DNA of 64,000 bases from an uncultured Ruminococcus sp. (GCA_947627445.1 CANQWA010000006.1:1-64000), one strand, 5' to 3'. Numbered from the stretch's first letter, positions 1 through 10,053 are shown. The notes: generated by a model not told the origin, from the letters alone. Translations and numbers: made by a program.

Positions 1-95
1 AAAACGCCGTAAATACGGGCTATTTCCCATATCACGGCAGGTTAGAAAATGTGAAAAATTTAATTCAATTCCCGTACGGGTCACCACACGTAAGG

Positions 96-138
96 CTCTC
101 AAATGACGATATATCGTCGTTTGGGAGTTTTCTTTTTA
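96..138 (+). terminator. Rho-independent terminator of an upstream gene
   Basis: A stem of about 14 bp (96-110 pairing with 113-127, some G-U pairs) is followed by a T-rich tract. It probably ends a gene lying before the window. I see no supportable gene in bases 1-95, and between here and 533 there is only a small inverted repeat (AATGAA/TTCATT at 355-370). Confidence 0.6.
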
Positions 139-533
139 TCCATATAAGGCATCTGTCCTTTACTTGTCTTTTACACAGCTTTTGGCTGTCCTTTGGCGTC
201 ATCGGGCTTGTGAAAATCAAATACCGAAGCGATTGCTTCCCCGATGAACCAGAAATATGGTGTGTTGTTCATCAGTATGCCATTCCACTTCACGAACCGG
301 CAGTCATTATTTTGTCGCAGATATCTCCTGCTCCTTCTGGAGTGTTTTGTTTTGAATGAAAATATTCATTTTGGAAATCATATGATTTTCACCAAATTAC
401 AAAAAGTGCTGGAATCATGCGATTCTTGTTTAGATGAGAGCTGGTTTGCATGTTCGCCTTTCCTTCTGCATACCTTGTTTATGAAGATATGTCCACATAT
501 CTATCAGACTTTTTCAGAAAGAAGGATTGTCCT

Positions 534-3191
534 ATGCCCGGTCTGACATCCAAACAAGCCCGTGACCGTCTTCGCCGTGATGGCGAAAATCAACTCACTG
601 CTCCGGAAAAGATCCATCCCCTCCGTATGTTCTTGGGTCAATTCCGTGATGTCATGGTTCTCATCCTCCTGGCAGCCACAGCCGTTTCCGCTCTCCTGGG
701 AGAATTGACGGATGCAGTTACCATTATTCTCATTGTCCTCCTGAACGCCATCCTGGGTTTTCTCCAGGAATACCGCACGGAACAAACCCTGGAATCCCTC
801 CGTAAACTCACTGCACCCATCGCTTCAGTCTGCCGTGACGGAACATGGCAAACCATTCCAGCACAGGAATTGGTCTGCGGTGACTGTATCCGTCTGGAAG
901 CCGGCGATAATGTGCCGGCAGATGCCGCTCTGATTTTTGCTGCCGGAGTCAGTGCCAATGAATCTATTCTCACTGGTGAATCCGAAGCCATCCCCAAAAA
1001 AGCCGGTGACAAAACAGACACCTGCAACGATCTTCACAAAAACAATATCGTTTATGCCGGTACTGCTATTCTTCGTGGAAGCGCCGAAGCCATTGTCATT
1101 GCCACAGCAGCCAATACCCAGATGGGGCAAATTTCCACCATGCTGTCAGAGGTACAGCAGGATATGACACCTCTGCAAAAGCGTCTTGCCGGATTGGGAA
1201 AAGTAGTAGCGTTGCTCTGCCTCGGCGTATGCGGTGTGGTGTTTCTGGCAGGAGTGCTCCGGGGAGAACCGGTATTTGACATGCTTATGACAGGCATTAC
1301 CATTGCCATTGCGGCTATTCCGGAGGGATTGCCTGCTACGGTAACAATTGCCCTGGCACTGGCAGTGAGCCGCATGATGAAGCACGGCGCACTGGTGAAT
1401 CGTTTACACAGTGTGGAAACTTTGGGCTGTGCCAGTGTGATTTGTTCGGACAAAACGGGAACCATCACAGAAAATCGTATGACAGTGACCAGAATCGTTG
1501 CCGGCGGTGAGGATTTTTCTGTGACAGGAACGGGACTGCAAATTGCCGGTGCAATCCAGCAGGATGGACATACGATCAATCCAATTTCCAAGCCGGCATT
1601 GCGGGAGTTGCTGACCTGCGGCTGTCTTTGCAGCACAGCAGAGCTGGAAACCGATGTCTCGCAAAAATCACAGCGGCTTCGGGGTCTGCGCACGGAATCC
1701 GGTACATGGCGTGCAACAGGCGATCCCACAGAGGCAGCGCTGTTGATTGCCGGAGAAAAAGGCGGTATTTCCCGGAAACAGCTATTGCGTTCTCATCCTG
1801 TGCAGCATATGGAAGCATTTGACAGTGAAACACGGCGCATGGGTGTGACAGTTTCTGAGGGAGCCGGAAAGTGTACCTATTGGAAGGGTGCAGCCGACCG
1901 GATCCTGCCCATGTGCAGCTTTCAGATGCAGAAGGGCGATACAGTCTCTATGACAGAACGGGACAAACGAATGGTACTCCAGCAGGTGACGCAGATGTCA
2001 GATGAAGCTCTGCGTGTGCTGGCTTTTGCCAAGGAAAATGAAAACGGAAGCTGTGTGTTTCTGGGGTTGGCAGGTATGATGGATCCCCCGCGGGAATCAG
2101 CAAAAACAGCCATCCGCACTTGTGCCAGAGCTCAAATCCGCACGGTAATGATTACTGGTGACCATAAAAATACCGCAGCAGCCATTGCCAAACAGGCAGG
2201 ACTGCTGCGGGGAAAAAGTGCCATGACCGGTGATGAATTGGATGCTCTCAGTGACAGCCAGCTGGATGCATGTCTGGACGATTACAGTGTATTTGCCCGT
2301 GTGAATCCGGCACATAAACTGCGTCTGGTACGCGCCTATCGCCGCAGGGGAGAAATCGTTGCCATGACTGGTGACGGTGTAAACGATGCTCCTGCCATTA
2401 AGGAGGCAGATGTGGGTGTTGCTATGGGAAAAAACGGCACGGATGTGGCTCGTCAGGCGGCAGATGTCGTACTGACTGACGATAATTTTGCTACGCTGGT
2501 GAAAGCAGTGGAACAAGGGCGGTGTGTATACGCCAATATCCGGAAGTTTGTCCGTTATCTGCTTTCTTGCAATATTGGTGAGGTATTGACCATGTTTCTG
2601 GGAATTCTCATGGGTATGCCTGTAGTGCTTTTGCCTACACAGCTATTGCTGGTAAATCTGGTGACAGACGGGCTGCCTGCCATTGCGCTGGGGCTGGAGC
2701 CGCCCGAACCGGAAGCCATGCAAAAGCCGCCGAGAAAGCCAGACGAGAGTTTTTTCTCTGACGGGCTGATGGGAAGGATTTTCTTCCGGGGAATTATGAT
2801 CGGCGTGTGTACATTGGGTGCATTTACATCAATTCTGCGTCTTGGCGGGTCATTGGAGGCTGCACGGACAGGAGCACTTTGCACCTTGATTTTGTCACAG
2901 CTCATTCATGTGTTTGAGTGCAAATCCGAACGGCGGACACTATTTTCCATGCGTTATGGGAACAATCTGTGGCTGGTGGGAGCTGTGTTGTTTTCCCTGG
3001 CAGTTCTGGCAGCGGCAGTGTCTGTACCAGTGTTACAGGTGATATTCACTACCGTGATGCTGAATCATCAGCAGATGGCAATAGCAGCAGGATTTTCACT
3101 GGCTGTGCCGGTTTGCAGTTCGATTTTCGGATTGTTTACGGCGAAAAAGCGGGAGAATGCTTCCGTCCGGTTTGCTGGGCAAGAGAATTGA
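534..3191 (+). CDS. P-type cation-transporting ATPase, probable calcium type (P2A)
   Basis: An 885-aa membrane ion pump. It has the phosphorylation motif SDKTGT (Asp306), the PEGLP motif in the transmembrane segment before it, the nucleotide-domain signature MTGDGVNDAP, and paired hydrophobic helices at both ends. These mark a P2-type ATPase of the calcium/cation pump class, and the length matches the family. The open frame extends upstream to 450, but the ATG at 534 is preceded by AGAAGGA at good spacing and the conserved N-terminal domain starts straight after it, so I chose 534. ATG 489 is an alternative. The ion specificity (Ca2+ versus Mn2+ or another) is inferred from the family. The gene stands alone, followed by a dispersed repeat and a terminator. 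Confidence 0.9.
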   Translation: MPGLTSKQARDRLRRDGENQLTAPEKIHPLRMFLGQFRDVMVLILLAATAVSALLGELTDAVTIILIVLLNAILGFLQEYRTEQTLESLRKLTAPIASVCRDGTWQTIPAQELVCGDCIRLEAGDNVPADAALIFAAGVSANESILTGESEAIPKKAGDKTDTCNDLHKNNIVYAGTAILRGSAEAIVIATAANTQMGQISTMLSEVQQDMTPLQKRLAGLGKVVALLCLGVCGVVFLAGVLRGEPVFDMLMTGITIAIAAIPEGLPATVTIALALAVSRMMKHGALVNRLHSVETLGCASVICSDKTGTITENRMTVTRIVAGGEDFSVTGTGLQIAGAIQQDGHTINPISKPALRELLTCGCLCSTAELETDVSQKSQRLRGLRTESGTWRATGDPTEAALLIAGEKGGISRKQLLRSHPVQHMEAFDSETRRMGVTVSEGAGKCTYWKGAADRILPMCSFQMQKGDTVSMTERDKRMVLQQVTQMSDEALRVLAFAKENENGSCVFLGLAGMMDPPRESAKTAIRTCARAQIRTVMITGDHKNTAAAIAKQAGLLRGKSAMTGDELDALSDSQLDACLDDYSVFARVNPAHKLRLVRAYRRRGEIVAMTGDGVNDAPAIKEADVGVAMGKNGTDVARQAADVVLTDDNFATLVKAVEQGRCVYANIRKFVRYLLSCNIGEVLTMFLGILMGMPVVLLPTQLLLVNLVTDGLPAIALGLEPPEPEAMQKPPRKPDESFFSDGLMGRIFFRGIMIGVCTLGAFTSILRLGGSLEAARTGALCTLILSQLIHVFECKSERRTLFSMRYGNNLWLVGAVLFSLAVLAAAVSVPVLQVIFTTVMLNHQQMAIAAGFSLAVPVCSSIFGLFTAKKRENASVRFAGQEN

Positions 3192-3257
3192 ACCGGCATT
3201 CATCAGAAATCTGCCGGAAAGACGCGTATATCTTTTGATTAAGACAGATTGAAAGTT
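3190..3257 (-). repeat. ~65-bp dispersed palindromic repeat, copy 1
   Basis: This copy contains CAGAAATCTGCCGGAAAGACG, shared almost exactly with copies at 24540, 33634 and 56905 (in either orientation). The outer ends are GAACC/GGTTC-like inverted arms, degenerate here. It starts on the stop codon of the preceding ATPase gene. Confidence 0.65.
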
Positions 3258-3273
3258 CTGTATCCATTCTCTT

Positions 3274-3291
3274 ATGAGAACTTGTTCTCAT
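3274..3291. repeat. AGAAC-NN-GTTCT palindrome (ATGAGAAC TT GTTCTCAT)
   Basis: A perfect 8-bp inverted repeat around a TT spacer. The 12-bp core recurs at 22651, 24689, 39875, 50943 and 57599, always outside or at the very end of genes. Confidence 0.75.
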
Positions 3292-3297
3292 ACAAAA

Positions 3298-3338
3298 AGC
3301 ACTGCATAAATTCATATCATGCAGTGCTTATCTTTTTT
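3298..3338. terminator. Bidirectional terminator between convergent genes
   Basis: The perfect 10-bp stem AGCACTGCAT/ATGCAGTGCT is flanked by a T-tract on the plus strand and by AAAA (TTTT on the minus strand) on the other side. It can serve both the cation ATPase and the convergent dockerin gene. Confidence 0.8.
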
Positions 3339-3349
3339 TATGATAGAAC

Positions 3350-4726
3350 TCAAGCAATCGGCAGATCTGCCAGGTTGTCGATCAGATATTGTAAGATTAC
3401 AGTAACGTCAACCACGTCGATCACATTGTCTCTCTGGCAATCCGCATTCGCCAGCTGTGAGTAGTTGAGAAATACGCAACCGTTGAGATACTTCTGCAAC
3501 AGAACTGCATCAGTTGCATCTACCTCGCCGTCACAGTTCACATCACCATAGATGGATGAATATGCCGCATTGGGTGAACCCACGATTGCGGTCAGTTCTC
3601 TGTCCTCTGTGATAGTCGTGGTCGTTGCTTCTGCCTTCTGTGTCACTGTAGTCAGCGTTGTTGTCTGCACAGAAGCATCTGCCGAAGCAGTGGTAACTGC
3701 CGCAGTCGTTGTTGTTGCCGCAGTAGTAGTGGTGGTTGCCTTTGTGGTAGTTGCAGCAGTTGTTGTCGTTGCATCCGCTGCCTTTACCAGATAATCCATG
3801 GAACAATAACCGGTCACACCGTTGTATGTCACCAGTGCCCAACTGCCGTTTCCGGAAGAAACTGTCACAGTTGTACCGTTAGGAATAGAACCGACCTTAG
3901 AAGCGGATGTGGCAGGCATACTGCGCATATTCAGAGAAGATGCATGGACAGTATATTTTCCTGCATAGCTGTCAGAAAAATCGGATACATCCACAGTTTG
4001 CTGTGGCGCGGTGGTTGTTTTAGAACCGCTGGTCACAGACGAGCCTGCCCAACCCTTTGTCACAACAGCATTATATGCGGCGTTCAGACGGCTGGTGTAA
4101 TAGCCGGAACTGTTTCCACGATCTACCAGAGCTGTTTGGTGCAGCTTGTCCAGTGTAATGGAAGAATAAGAACCTTTGCCTTTTGCCGAAGAAAGGATTC
4201 TTGCTGCTACGCCGCTGCCGCGGTTGTACAATGTTGCAAAATAAACCAGTACACCGGCATCGGTCAGACCGTAATTTTTTCCGGCATTAATATAGCCTTG
4301 TACATCACTGTATGCCAGTGCGTCCTGTTTGCTCTTGCCAGCGTTGGTGCTGAGCAGCTTGCCCGCTGCACTTCCTTCAGAAGAAGAGAACACTCTTGTC
4401 TCCCAACTGGAGGCAGACATTACTTCATTGTAAAATGTTTTGCCCAGAATATTTTTTGCCGAGGTCTTGTCCGCTTCTGCCACGCTGCGCATCAGCTGCA
4501 GGGCACGTGTGGCATGCCATTGCAGAATGCCTACGCTCACTGCGCCGTTGTCGTTGAGATTAATTGAATTGTATGTACCCTCACTCTTTGTGAGAAGTTG
4601 TACCGAAAGGGTGATCATTTCGTCCATAGTCACTGCCGAAGCCTTGGCAGGTGCCGCAAATGCGGAAACCACCAGGGTTAGAAATGTCAGACAGGACAAA
4701 ACAACTGCTGTCATTTTTTTACGCAT
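3350..4726 (-). CDS. Secreted lysozyme-like/SH3/dockerin protein
   Basis: A 458-aa exported modular protein. In order it has a signal peptide (about 1-30, ending near AFAAPAKA), a domain of ~190 residues with SEGTYNSINLNDNGAVSVG and ILQWH resembling lysozyme-fold peptidoglycan or polysaccharide hydrolases of Clostridia, a bacterial SH3 domain (LNMRSMPATSASKVGSIPNG), a long Thr/Ala linker, and a C-terminal dockerin with two calcium-loop repeats (GDVNCDGEVDATDAVLLQKYL-like and a second, more degenerate copy). The start was set at the ATG after AAGGAG (minus strand); an in-frame upstream ATG lacks a site. The enzymatic activity is an inference, since I cannot name the exact hydrolase family. A dockerin implies docking to a cohesin, and the cohesin gene at 28591 is a possible partner. 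Confidence 0.8.
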   Translation of the reverse strand: MRKKMTAVVLSCLTFLTLVVSAFAAPAKASAVTMDEMITLSVQLLTKSEGTYNSINLNDNGAVSVGILQWHATRALQLMRSVAEADKTSAKNILGKTFYNEVMSASSWETRVFSSSEGSAAGKLLSTNAGKSKQDALAYSDVQGYINAGKNYGLTDAGVLVYFATLYNRGSGVAARILSSAKGKGSYSSITLDKLHQTALVDRGNSSGYYTSRLNAAYNAVVTKGWAGSSVTSGSKTTTAPQQTVDVSDFSDSYAGKYTVHASSLNMRSMPATSASKVGSIPNGTTVTVSSGNGSWALVTYNGVTGYCSMDYLVKAADATTTTAATTTKATTTTTAATTTTAAVTTASADASVQTTTLTTVTQKAEATTTTITEDRELTAIVGSPNAAYSSIYGDVNCDGEVDATDAVLLQKYLNGCVFLNYSQLANADCQRDNVIDVVDVTVILQYLIDNLADLPIA

Positions 4727-4797
4727 AAGTATAACTCCTTTTTTGTTTTCCAATCCGGAAGGGTGTTATTCACCTGTGACGCTTTCTCTTTTTTTCC

Positions 4798-4826
4798 ATT
4801 ATATCATGAAAGTAACCATTTTGCAA
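4798..4826 (-). promoter_or_regulatory. Sigma-A promoter for the dockerin gene
   Basis: On the minus strand TTGCAA and TATAAT are separated by exactly 17 bp, about 70 bp upstream of the start codon. Confidence 0.75.
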
Positions 4827-5095
4827 GACTTTTTCCCGCTTTTTTGATAAAATGATCAATTTTTTCAACATAGATAGATTCTATTTTTCAACATGAACAA
4901 TTTCAATAAGAAATCCAAGTACTATTTTGTAATCTTTTGTTGAATTTTGCCACGCTGTCAAAAAAATGCAAAATTCAAATCCTATTTTTGTTGATTTTTC
5001 TGCCAAAAAGGGAAAAAAGCGGCAGCATTTCGGCAGAAAATTCTTTCAAAATCTAAAAATACATAATTTATTCAAATATTTGGTGAAAAAAGCTA

Positions 5096-5124
5096 TTGAA
5101 ACTCCAGTAAAAATCAGGTATAAT
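5096..5124 (+). promoter_or_regulatory. Sigma-A promoter of glgP
   Basis: TTGAAA, 17-bp spacer, TATAAT. The spacer and -10 are consensus. It is the only strong promoter in the A/T-rich gap after the divergent dockerin gene. Confidence 0.8.
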
Positions 5125-5286
5125 AATAAGAACTCGCATTCTTTAGAATGGAATCAAACATGAGATACAGCGAAACGGCGGGCTGTATCGTTCGCTGGTG
5201 TGACGATCCGGAGGATAAACAGAGCCTCTTGTCGGTATGCCCTGGAGAATGTGAAAAAATTGATTCGCCGCAGCGAGGAGGATAAC
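5125..5286 (+). other. Long 5' leader of glgP
   Basis: About 150 nt separate the predicted transcription start from the glgP ATG. The leader contains an inverted repeat (GATACAGC near 5162 with GCTGTATC near 5179). I recognise no riboswitch class. The final bases carry a consensus AGGAGG. Confidence 0.4.
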
Positions 5287-7695
5287 ATGGCTGTAAAAAA
5301 GGCAAATCCCCGGAGAGAAGAACTCAAGCAGAAATTTATTGATAAGCTGCAGCTGGAGTGCAGCGTCTCTCCTGATGAAGCGTCCGACAAACAGATTTAT
5401 CAGGTGCTTTCTGCTCTGATGGTAGAACAGCTGAAATTAAAGCGTCAGCGGTTCATCAACAAGACTCATTCCATCGGCGGAAAGAATGTGTATTATCTGT
5501 CCATGGAATTTCTCATGGGACGCTCTCTGAAGACAACATTGTATAACCTGGAACTGGCAGATGATGTAAGAGCGATTCTGAAGGATTATCACATCAATCT
5601 GGACAATATTTTTGAATGTGAGCCGGATGCCGGTCTGGGCAACGGCGGTCTGGGCCGTCTGGCTGCCTGCTATCTGGATGCTATGGCAACACAGGCGATT
5701 CCGGCAAAGGGACACTCTATCTGTTATGAATACGGTATTTTCCAGCAGCAGTTGGAGGATGGCTGGCAGACGGAAAAGCCGGACAACTGGCTGCCTGGCG
5801 GCAGCGTATGGCTGGATCGTAAGCCGGATGAGGCGATTGAAGTACACTTTGAGGGAAATGTACAGGAATACTGGCAGGATTCCTACCACTATCTATCCCA
5901 TGTAAATTATAATACCGTGATTGCCATGCCTTACGATATGTATGTATCCGGGTATGGCAGCGAGGGCGTTTCTACGCTTCGTCTGTGGAAGGCAGAAGCT
6001 CCCAGCTTTGATATGAAAGAATTCAATGCAGGTAACTATGCACAGGCATTGAACCGCAACTCTATGGCAAATGCCATCTCCAAGGTACTCTATCCCAATG
6101 ATAACCACCTGGAGGGCAAGTCCCTGCGTCTGCGTCAGCAGTACTTTCTCTGTGCAGCAGCAGTGGGCGATATTGTCAACCACCATATGAATGTTTACGG
6201 CACGCTGGAAAATCTCCATGAAAAGGTAGCAATTCATATCAATGACACCCATCCAACCATGGCGATCCCAGAGTTGATGCGTGTTCTTCTGGATGACTGC
6301 GGCTATACATGGGAGCGTGCATGGCATATTGTGACCAATACCTTTGCTTATACCAACCACACTGTTATGGCAGAGGCACTGGAAAAGTGGGATGTCAATC
6401 TGATGAAGCAGATTGTGCCGCGTATTTTTCAGATCATTGTGGAAATCAACAACCGTTATTGTGCAGGTCTTATGGAGCGCAATGGCGGCGACAGTGCCAT
6501 GACCACACGGATGTCCATTATCAAGGACAATCAGGTGCATATGGCAACACTATGCGTGATGGCTTCTCACAGCGTCAACGGCGTTTCCAAGCTGCACTCT
6601 GAAATCATCAAGGAAAGTGTATTCCATGAGGAATATCTGGATACTCCCAACAAGTTCAAAAATGTCACCAACGGTATTGCTTACCGCAGATGGCTGTATC
6701 AGTCCAATCCGGGTCTGACCGCTCTGCTGCGGGAAAAGATTGGCGACGGCTTTCTTAAAGACGGCAGTGAGCTGAAAAAGTTGGATGTTTTTGCCAATGA
6801 CAAGGCAGTGTTGGAACAGCTGCGTAAAGTGAAGAAGGAGAACAAAGAACGCTTTGCCAAGTATGTGAAGAAGCGGAGCGGTTTCTCTCTGGATACCAAC
6901 AGCATTTTCGATGCACAGGTAAAGCGTCTCCACGAATACAAGCGGCAGCATCTGAATGTGATGCACATTCTGGCACAGTACAACGCTCTGCTGGAGAATC
7001 CGAATATGTCCTTTGAGCCGAAAACCTATATTTTCGCCGCAAAGGCAGCACCGGGCTATTATCTGGCAAAGCAGATCATCAAGATGATATGGGCGCTGTC
7101 TGAGGAGATCCGCAAGAATCCGAGAATCTCTGAAAAGTTGTCTGTTTACTTCCTGGAGAACTATTGCGTGACGATGTCCGAACTGCTGATGCCGGCGTGT
7201 GATATTTCGGAGCAGATTTCTCTGGCAGGTACAGAGGCATCCGGTACCGGTAACATGAAGCTGATGCTCAACGGCGCAGTAACACTGGGCACACTGGACG
7301 GTGCAAACATTGAGATTGGCGACGCAGTGGGCGATGACAACATTCTGATCTTTGGTATGAAGACAGAAGAAGTCAATACCCTGAAGGCATGTGGTTATCA
7401 TCCGGAGGAATATTATCAGAACAATCCCATTATCCGCAGCTGTATCGACCGTATGTATGCAGGTATCAACGGCTGTAAGTTCGGCGAAGTGGCTGATTCT
7501 CTGCGTACCGTGGATCCGTATATGGTTCTGGCTGACTTTGACAGCTATTGTCAGGTTCAAGCACACAGCTCTGAGCTGTATGCAGATACGGACACATGGA
7601 CAAAAATGTCCCTGCATAATATTGCAGGCGCAGGTATCTTCTCTGCGGATCGTGCCGTAAATGAATACGCAAAGGACATCTGGGGCATTCGCTAA
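5287..7695 (+). CDS. glgP: Glycogen/starch alpha-glucan phosphorylase
   Basis: An 802-aa cytoplasmic enzyme releasing glucose-1-phosphate from alpha-1,4-glucans. The family signature EASGTGNMKLMLNGA holds the pyridoxal-phosphate lysine (Lys658). The N-terminal region has YYLSMEFLMGRSL and NGGLGRLAACYLD, also family hallmarks, and the length is standard. AGGAGG lies 6-7 nt before the ATG at 5287. The open frame could begin at 5200, but that part has no homology or site. A terminator closes the unit. With the adjacent GH13 gene it forms an alpha-glucan utilisation or storage-turnover pair. Confidence 0.97.
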   Translation: MAVKKANPRREELKQKFIDKLQLECSVSPDEASDKQIYQVLSALMVEQLKLKRQRFINKTHSIGGKNVYYLSMEFLMGRSLKTTLYNLELADDVRAILKDYHINLDNIFECEPDAGLGNGGLGRLAACYLDAMATQAIPAKGHSICYEYGIFQQQLEDGWQTEKPDNWLPGGSVWLDRKPDEAIEVHFEGNVQEYWQDSYHYLSHVNYNTVIAMPYDMYVSGYGSEGVSTLRLWKAEAPSFDMKEFNAGNYAQALNRNSMANAISKVLYPNDNHLEGKSLRLRQQYFLCAAAVGDIVNHHMNVYGTLENLHEKVAIHINDTHPTMAIPELMRVLLDDCGYTWERAWHIVTNTFAYTNHTVMAEALEKWDVNLMKQIVPRIFQIIVEINNRYCAGLMERNGGDSAMTTRMSIIKDNQVHMATLCVMASHSVNGVSKLHSEIIKESVFHEEYLDTPNKFKNVTNGIAYRRWLYQSNPGLTALLREKIGDGFLKDGSELKKLDVFANDKAVLEQLRKVKKENKERFAKYVKKRSGFSLDTNSIFDAQVKRLHEYKRQHLNVMHILAQYNALLENPNMSFEPKTYIFAAKAAPGYYLAKQIIKMIWALSEEIRKNPRISEKLSVYFLENYCVTMSELLMPACDISEQISLAGTEASGTGNMKLMLNGAVTLGTLDGANIEIGDAVGDDNILIFGMKTEEVNTLKACGYHPEEYYQNNPIIRSCIDRMYAGINGCKFGEVADSLRTVDPYMVLADFDSYCQVQAHSSELYADTDTWTKMSLHNIAGAGIFSADRAVNEYAKDIWGIR

Positions 7696-7714
7696 CCGAT
7701 TTTCTGAAAAGACC

Positions 7715-7754
7715 AACGGGCAGAGCAGGCAGCAGCCAGGTTCTGCCCGTTTTA
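7715..7754 (+). terminator. Terminator after glgP
   Basis: A 10-bp stem AACGGGCAGA/TCTGCCCGTT with an 17-nt loop, followed by TTTT. Confidence 0.75.
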
Positions 7755-8006
7755 AAATCTGCTTTGCATCCTCAAACCACTGTCATTTCGGTAGATTCAG
7801 GTGAGCACTGCGTCAAAAAAGTCTTGTCAGACACAGAGTCTGCCTGAGACTTTTTTCCTTGTTCTCACCAAAATCTGCTGGGATATCCATTGTTTTTCAG
7901 ATGTCAGGCAGGTTCTTAATAGTCTTGTGTCCGGTTTTGGTGACGGATGTTTTTTTTCAGGCTGCCGCTGTCTGGACGGACACATACGAAAGGAGAATCC
8001 GAAATT
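7755..8006 (+). other. Upstream region of the GH13 gene with attenuator-like hairpin
   Basis: It contains AAAAAAGTCT (7815-7824) paired with AGACTTTTTT (7847-7856), nested inside GGTGAG/CTCACC arms (about 7799 and 7864). I see no convincing sigma-A promoter. The hairpin could be a second terminator after glgP or an attenuator in the GH13 leader. An 18-bp stretch at 7954-7971 is repeated exactly at 31928-31945. Confidence 0.4.
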
Positions 8007-9905
8007 ATGTCATACCTATATAACAGTTGGGACAGAGAATACAAATCGCCCTTTGGCTCGATCCGCCGCCGGCAGGAATGCCGTTTTACCATTCGTCTGC
8101 CTTCAGAAACACAGTTGGATTATCCACCGGTACTGGTGGTATTCCGGACTGGTTTTAAAGAACGATTCGTGCAGATGAATGTTTCCGGCAAGGAAAACGG
8201 CTGTCTGCTGTATACAGCGACATTTGCTCCGAAATATGCCGGGGTGCATTACTATTATTTTGCCTATACCAGCGGTGGTGTCCGCCATTATATCAAGCGA
8301 GGCGATGCCTGTCACGGTATGCTGGACTTTGGTGAGATGTTTCAGCTGACGGTACATGCTAAACACTATCAGACGCCAAAGTTCCTCAAGGGCGGTATTA
8401 TGTATCAGATCTTTCCAGATCGTTTTTGCAGCAGCGGAAAGCAGCATGAGAATATTCCCTCAGACCGTGTGATGCGTCCATGGGGAGAACTCCCCTATTA
8501 CAAGCCAGATCAAAACGGTCATGTGTGGAACAACGACTATTTCGGCGGCGATCTGGATGGCATCCGGAGCAAACTGGAATATCTGGCATCCTTGGGCGTG
8601 ACTTGCATCTATCTAAACCCAATCTTTGAATCCCATGAGAATCACCGTTATAATACGGCGAATTACCGCCGGGTCGATCCTCTGCTGGGCACCAATGCGG
8701 ATTTCAAAGCACTGTGTGACGATGCAAAAAAATACGGCATATCCGTGATTCTGGACGGCGTATTCTCCCATACCGGTGCGGACAGTATTTATTTCAACAA
8801 ATTCGGGCGATATGATAACCTGGGTGCCTATCAGTCCGAGGATAGTCCGTACTATTCCTGGTATCACTTCTGGGGCAACAAGGAATATGAGTCCTGGTGG
8901 GGCATTGATACTTTGCCGAATGTGGATGAGAATAATCCCTCTTATACTAAGTATATTTGCGGTGAAGGCGGCGTACTGGACTACTGGATGGAACTGGGTG
9001 CCGCAGGATATCGTCTGGACGTGGCAGATGAACTGCCGGATGAATTTCTGGATAATCTCCGTGCCTGCGTGAAGAATAGAGACCCAGAGAAAATTGTCAT
9101 AGGCGAGGTCTGGGAAGATGCATCCAACAAGGAAGCGTATGGTGTGAAGCGGCGTTATCTGCTGGGCGATCAGCTGGATAGTGTGATGAATTATCCCTTC
9201 CGTGAAGCAATCATTGCCTATATCAAGGGTGAACCGGTAGATCGGTTTCGTGACCGGATCATGGGTATCCTGGAGAATTATCCCAAGTGTACGGTGGATG
9301 TGCTAATGAATTTTGTGTCTACCCATGACATCGAGAGAGCAATTAACCGTTTCGGCGGTCAGCCTTGTGACGACAAGAGCAAGGACTGGATGGCTTTCAA
9401 CGAGCTGACACCGCAGGAATATGACCGTGGTAAGACAATGCTGAAATGCGCCATGGTATTGCAATATTTTCTGCCGGGTGTACCCAGCATCTATTACGGG
9501 GATGAAGTCGGCTTGCAAGGCTGGAAAGACCCCTTTAACCGTCGCTGTTTTCCTTGGGGAAACGAGGACACGGATCTTTTGGAATACACCAGACAGCTTG
9601 GAAAGATTCGACGGCAGTGCGGCGTGTTTGCAGAAGGTGAGATGGAATTTGTCATCCTGGAGGACAACATTGTGGGCTTCTCCCGGTATGATGCCAGAAC
9701 AGGCGACAGCGTGATCGTGCTGCTGAACCGCAGCGGTGACACCGGTCTGGTTTCTCTGCGGGATAAGGATTTGTCCCAATATTCGTTCAGCACGGTAATC
9801 AGCGGCATTTGTGATGGAGATGCCATCATTCTGCCGGCTTACAGTTATGCCGTGGTGCATGCAGTCCGTCAGGTAGATCATACAGAGACAAGAGTATATC
9901 TGTAA
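8007..9905 (+). CDS. GH13 alpha-amylase family enzyme (neopullulanase/cyclomaltodextrinase-like)
   Basis: A 632-aa enzyme acting on alpha-glucans. The N-terminal ~130 residues look like a beta-sandwich module, followed by the (beta/alpha)8 barrel starting at GGIMYQIFPDRF. The catalytic triad is visible: nucleophile Asp338 in RLDVADE, acid/base Glu367 in IGEVWED, and Asp441 in STHDIER. The C-terminal beta domain is short. There is no signal peptide from the chosen start, so it is probably cytoplasmic. The ATG at 8007 follows GAAAGGAG. An upstream in-frame start at 7947 has no ribosome binding site. The subfamily and exact bond specificity cannot be fixed by eye. Confidence 0.92.
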   Translation: MSYLYNSWDREYKSPFGSIRRRQECRFTIRLPSETQLDYPPVLVVFRTGFKERFVQMNVSGKENGCLLYTATFAPKYAGVHYYYFAYTSGGVRHYIKRGDACHGMLDFGEMFQLTVHAKHYQTPKFLKGGIMYQIFPDRFCSSGKQHENIPSDRVMRPWGELPYYKPDQNGHVWNNDYFGGDLDGIRSKLEYLASLGVTCIYLNPIFESHENHRYNTANYRRVDPLLGTNADFKALCDDAKKYGISVILDGVFSHTGADSIYFNKFGRYDNLGAYQSEDSPYYSWYHFWGNKEYESWWGIDTLPNVDENNPSYTKYICGEGGVLDYWMELGAAGYRLDVADELPDEFLDNLRACVKNRDPEKIVIGEVWEDASNKEAYGVKRRYLLGDQLDSVMNYPFREAIIAYIKGEPVDRFRDRIMGILENYPKCTVDVLMNFVSTHDIERAINRFGGQPCDDKSKDWMAFNELTPQEYDRGKTMLKCAMVLQYFLPGVPSIYYGDEVGLQGWKDPFNRRCFPWGNEDTDLLEYTRQLGKIRRQCGVFAEGEMEFVILEDNIVGFSRYDARTGDSVIVLLNRSGDTGLVSLRDKDLSQYSFSTVISGICDGDAIILPAYSYAVVHAVRQVDHTETRVYL

Positions 9906-9940
9906 CCATACGGCAAAGGTGAGAAACCTTTTGCTTCTGA

Positions 9941-9974
9941 AAGAGCGAACAGCTTCGGTTGTTTGCTCTTTTTT
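9941..9974 (+). terminator. Terminator after the GH13 gene
   Basis: Stem AAGAGCGAACA/TGTTTGCTCTT with a GCTTCGGT-type loop and a TTTTTT tail. Confidence 0.85.
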
Positions 9975-10053
9975 GATGATTGATTCAGTATACTTTAAAA
10001 TATAAGGTTTTTTGATAGAAAACATAATTTTATCAATTTTTGTGAGAAATTGC

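Noticed and set aside
51-546. Two ~100-codon frames at the window start
   Set aside because: They run through a terminator and the promoter region of the ATPase gene, and have no ribosome sites.
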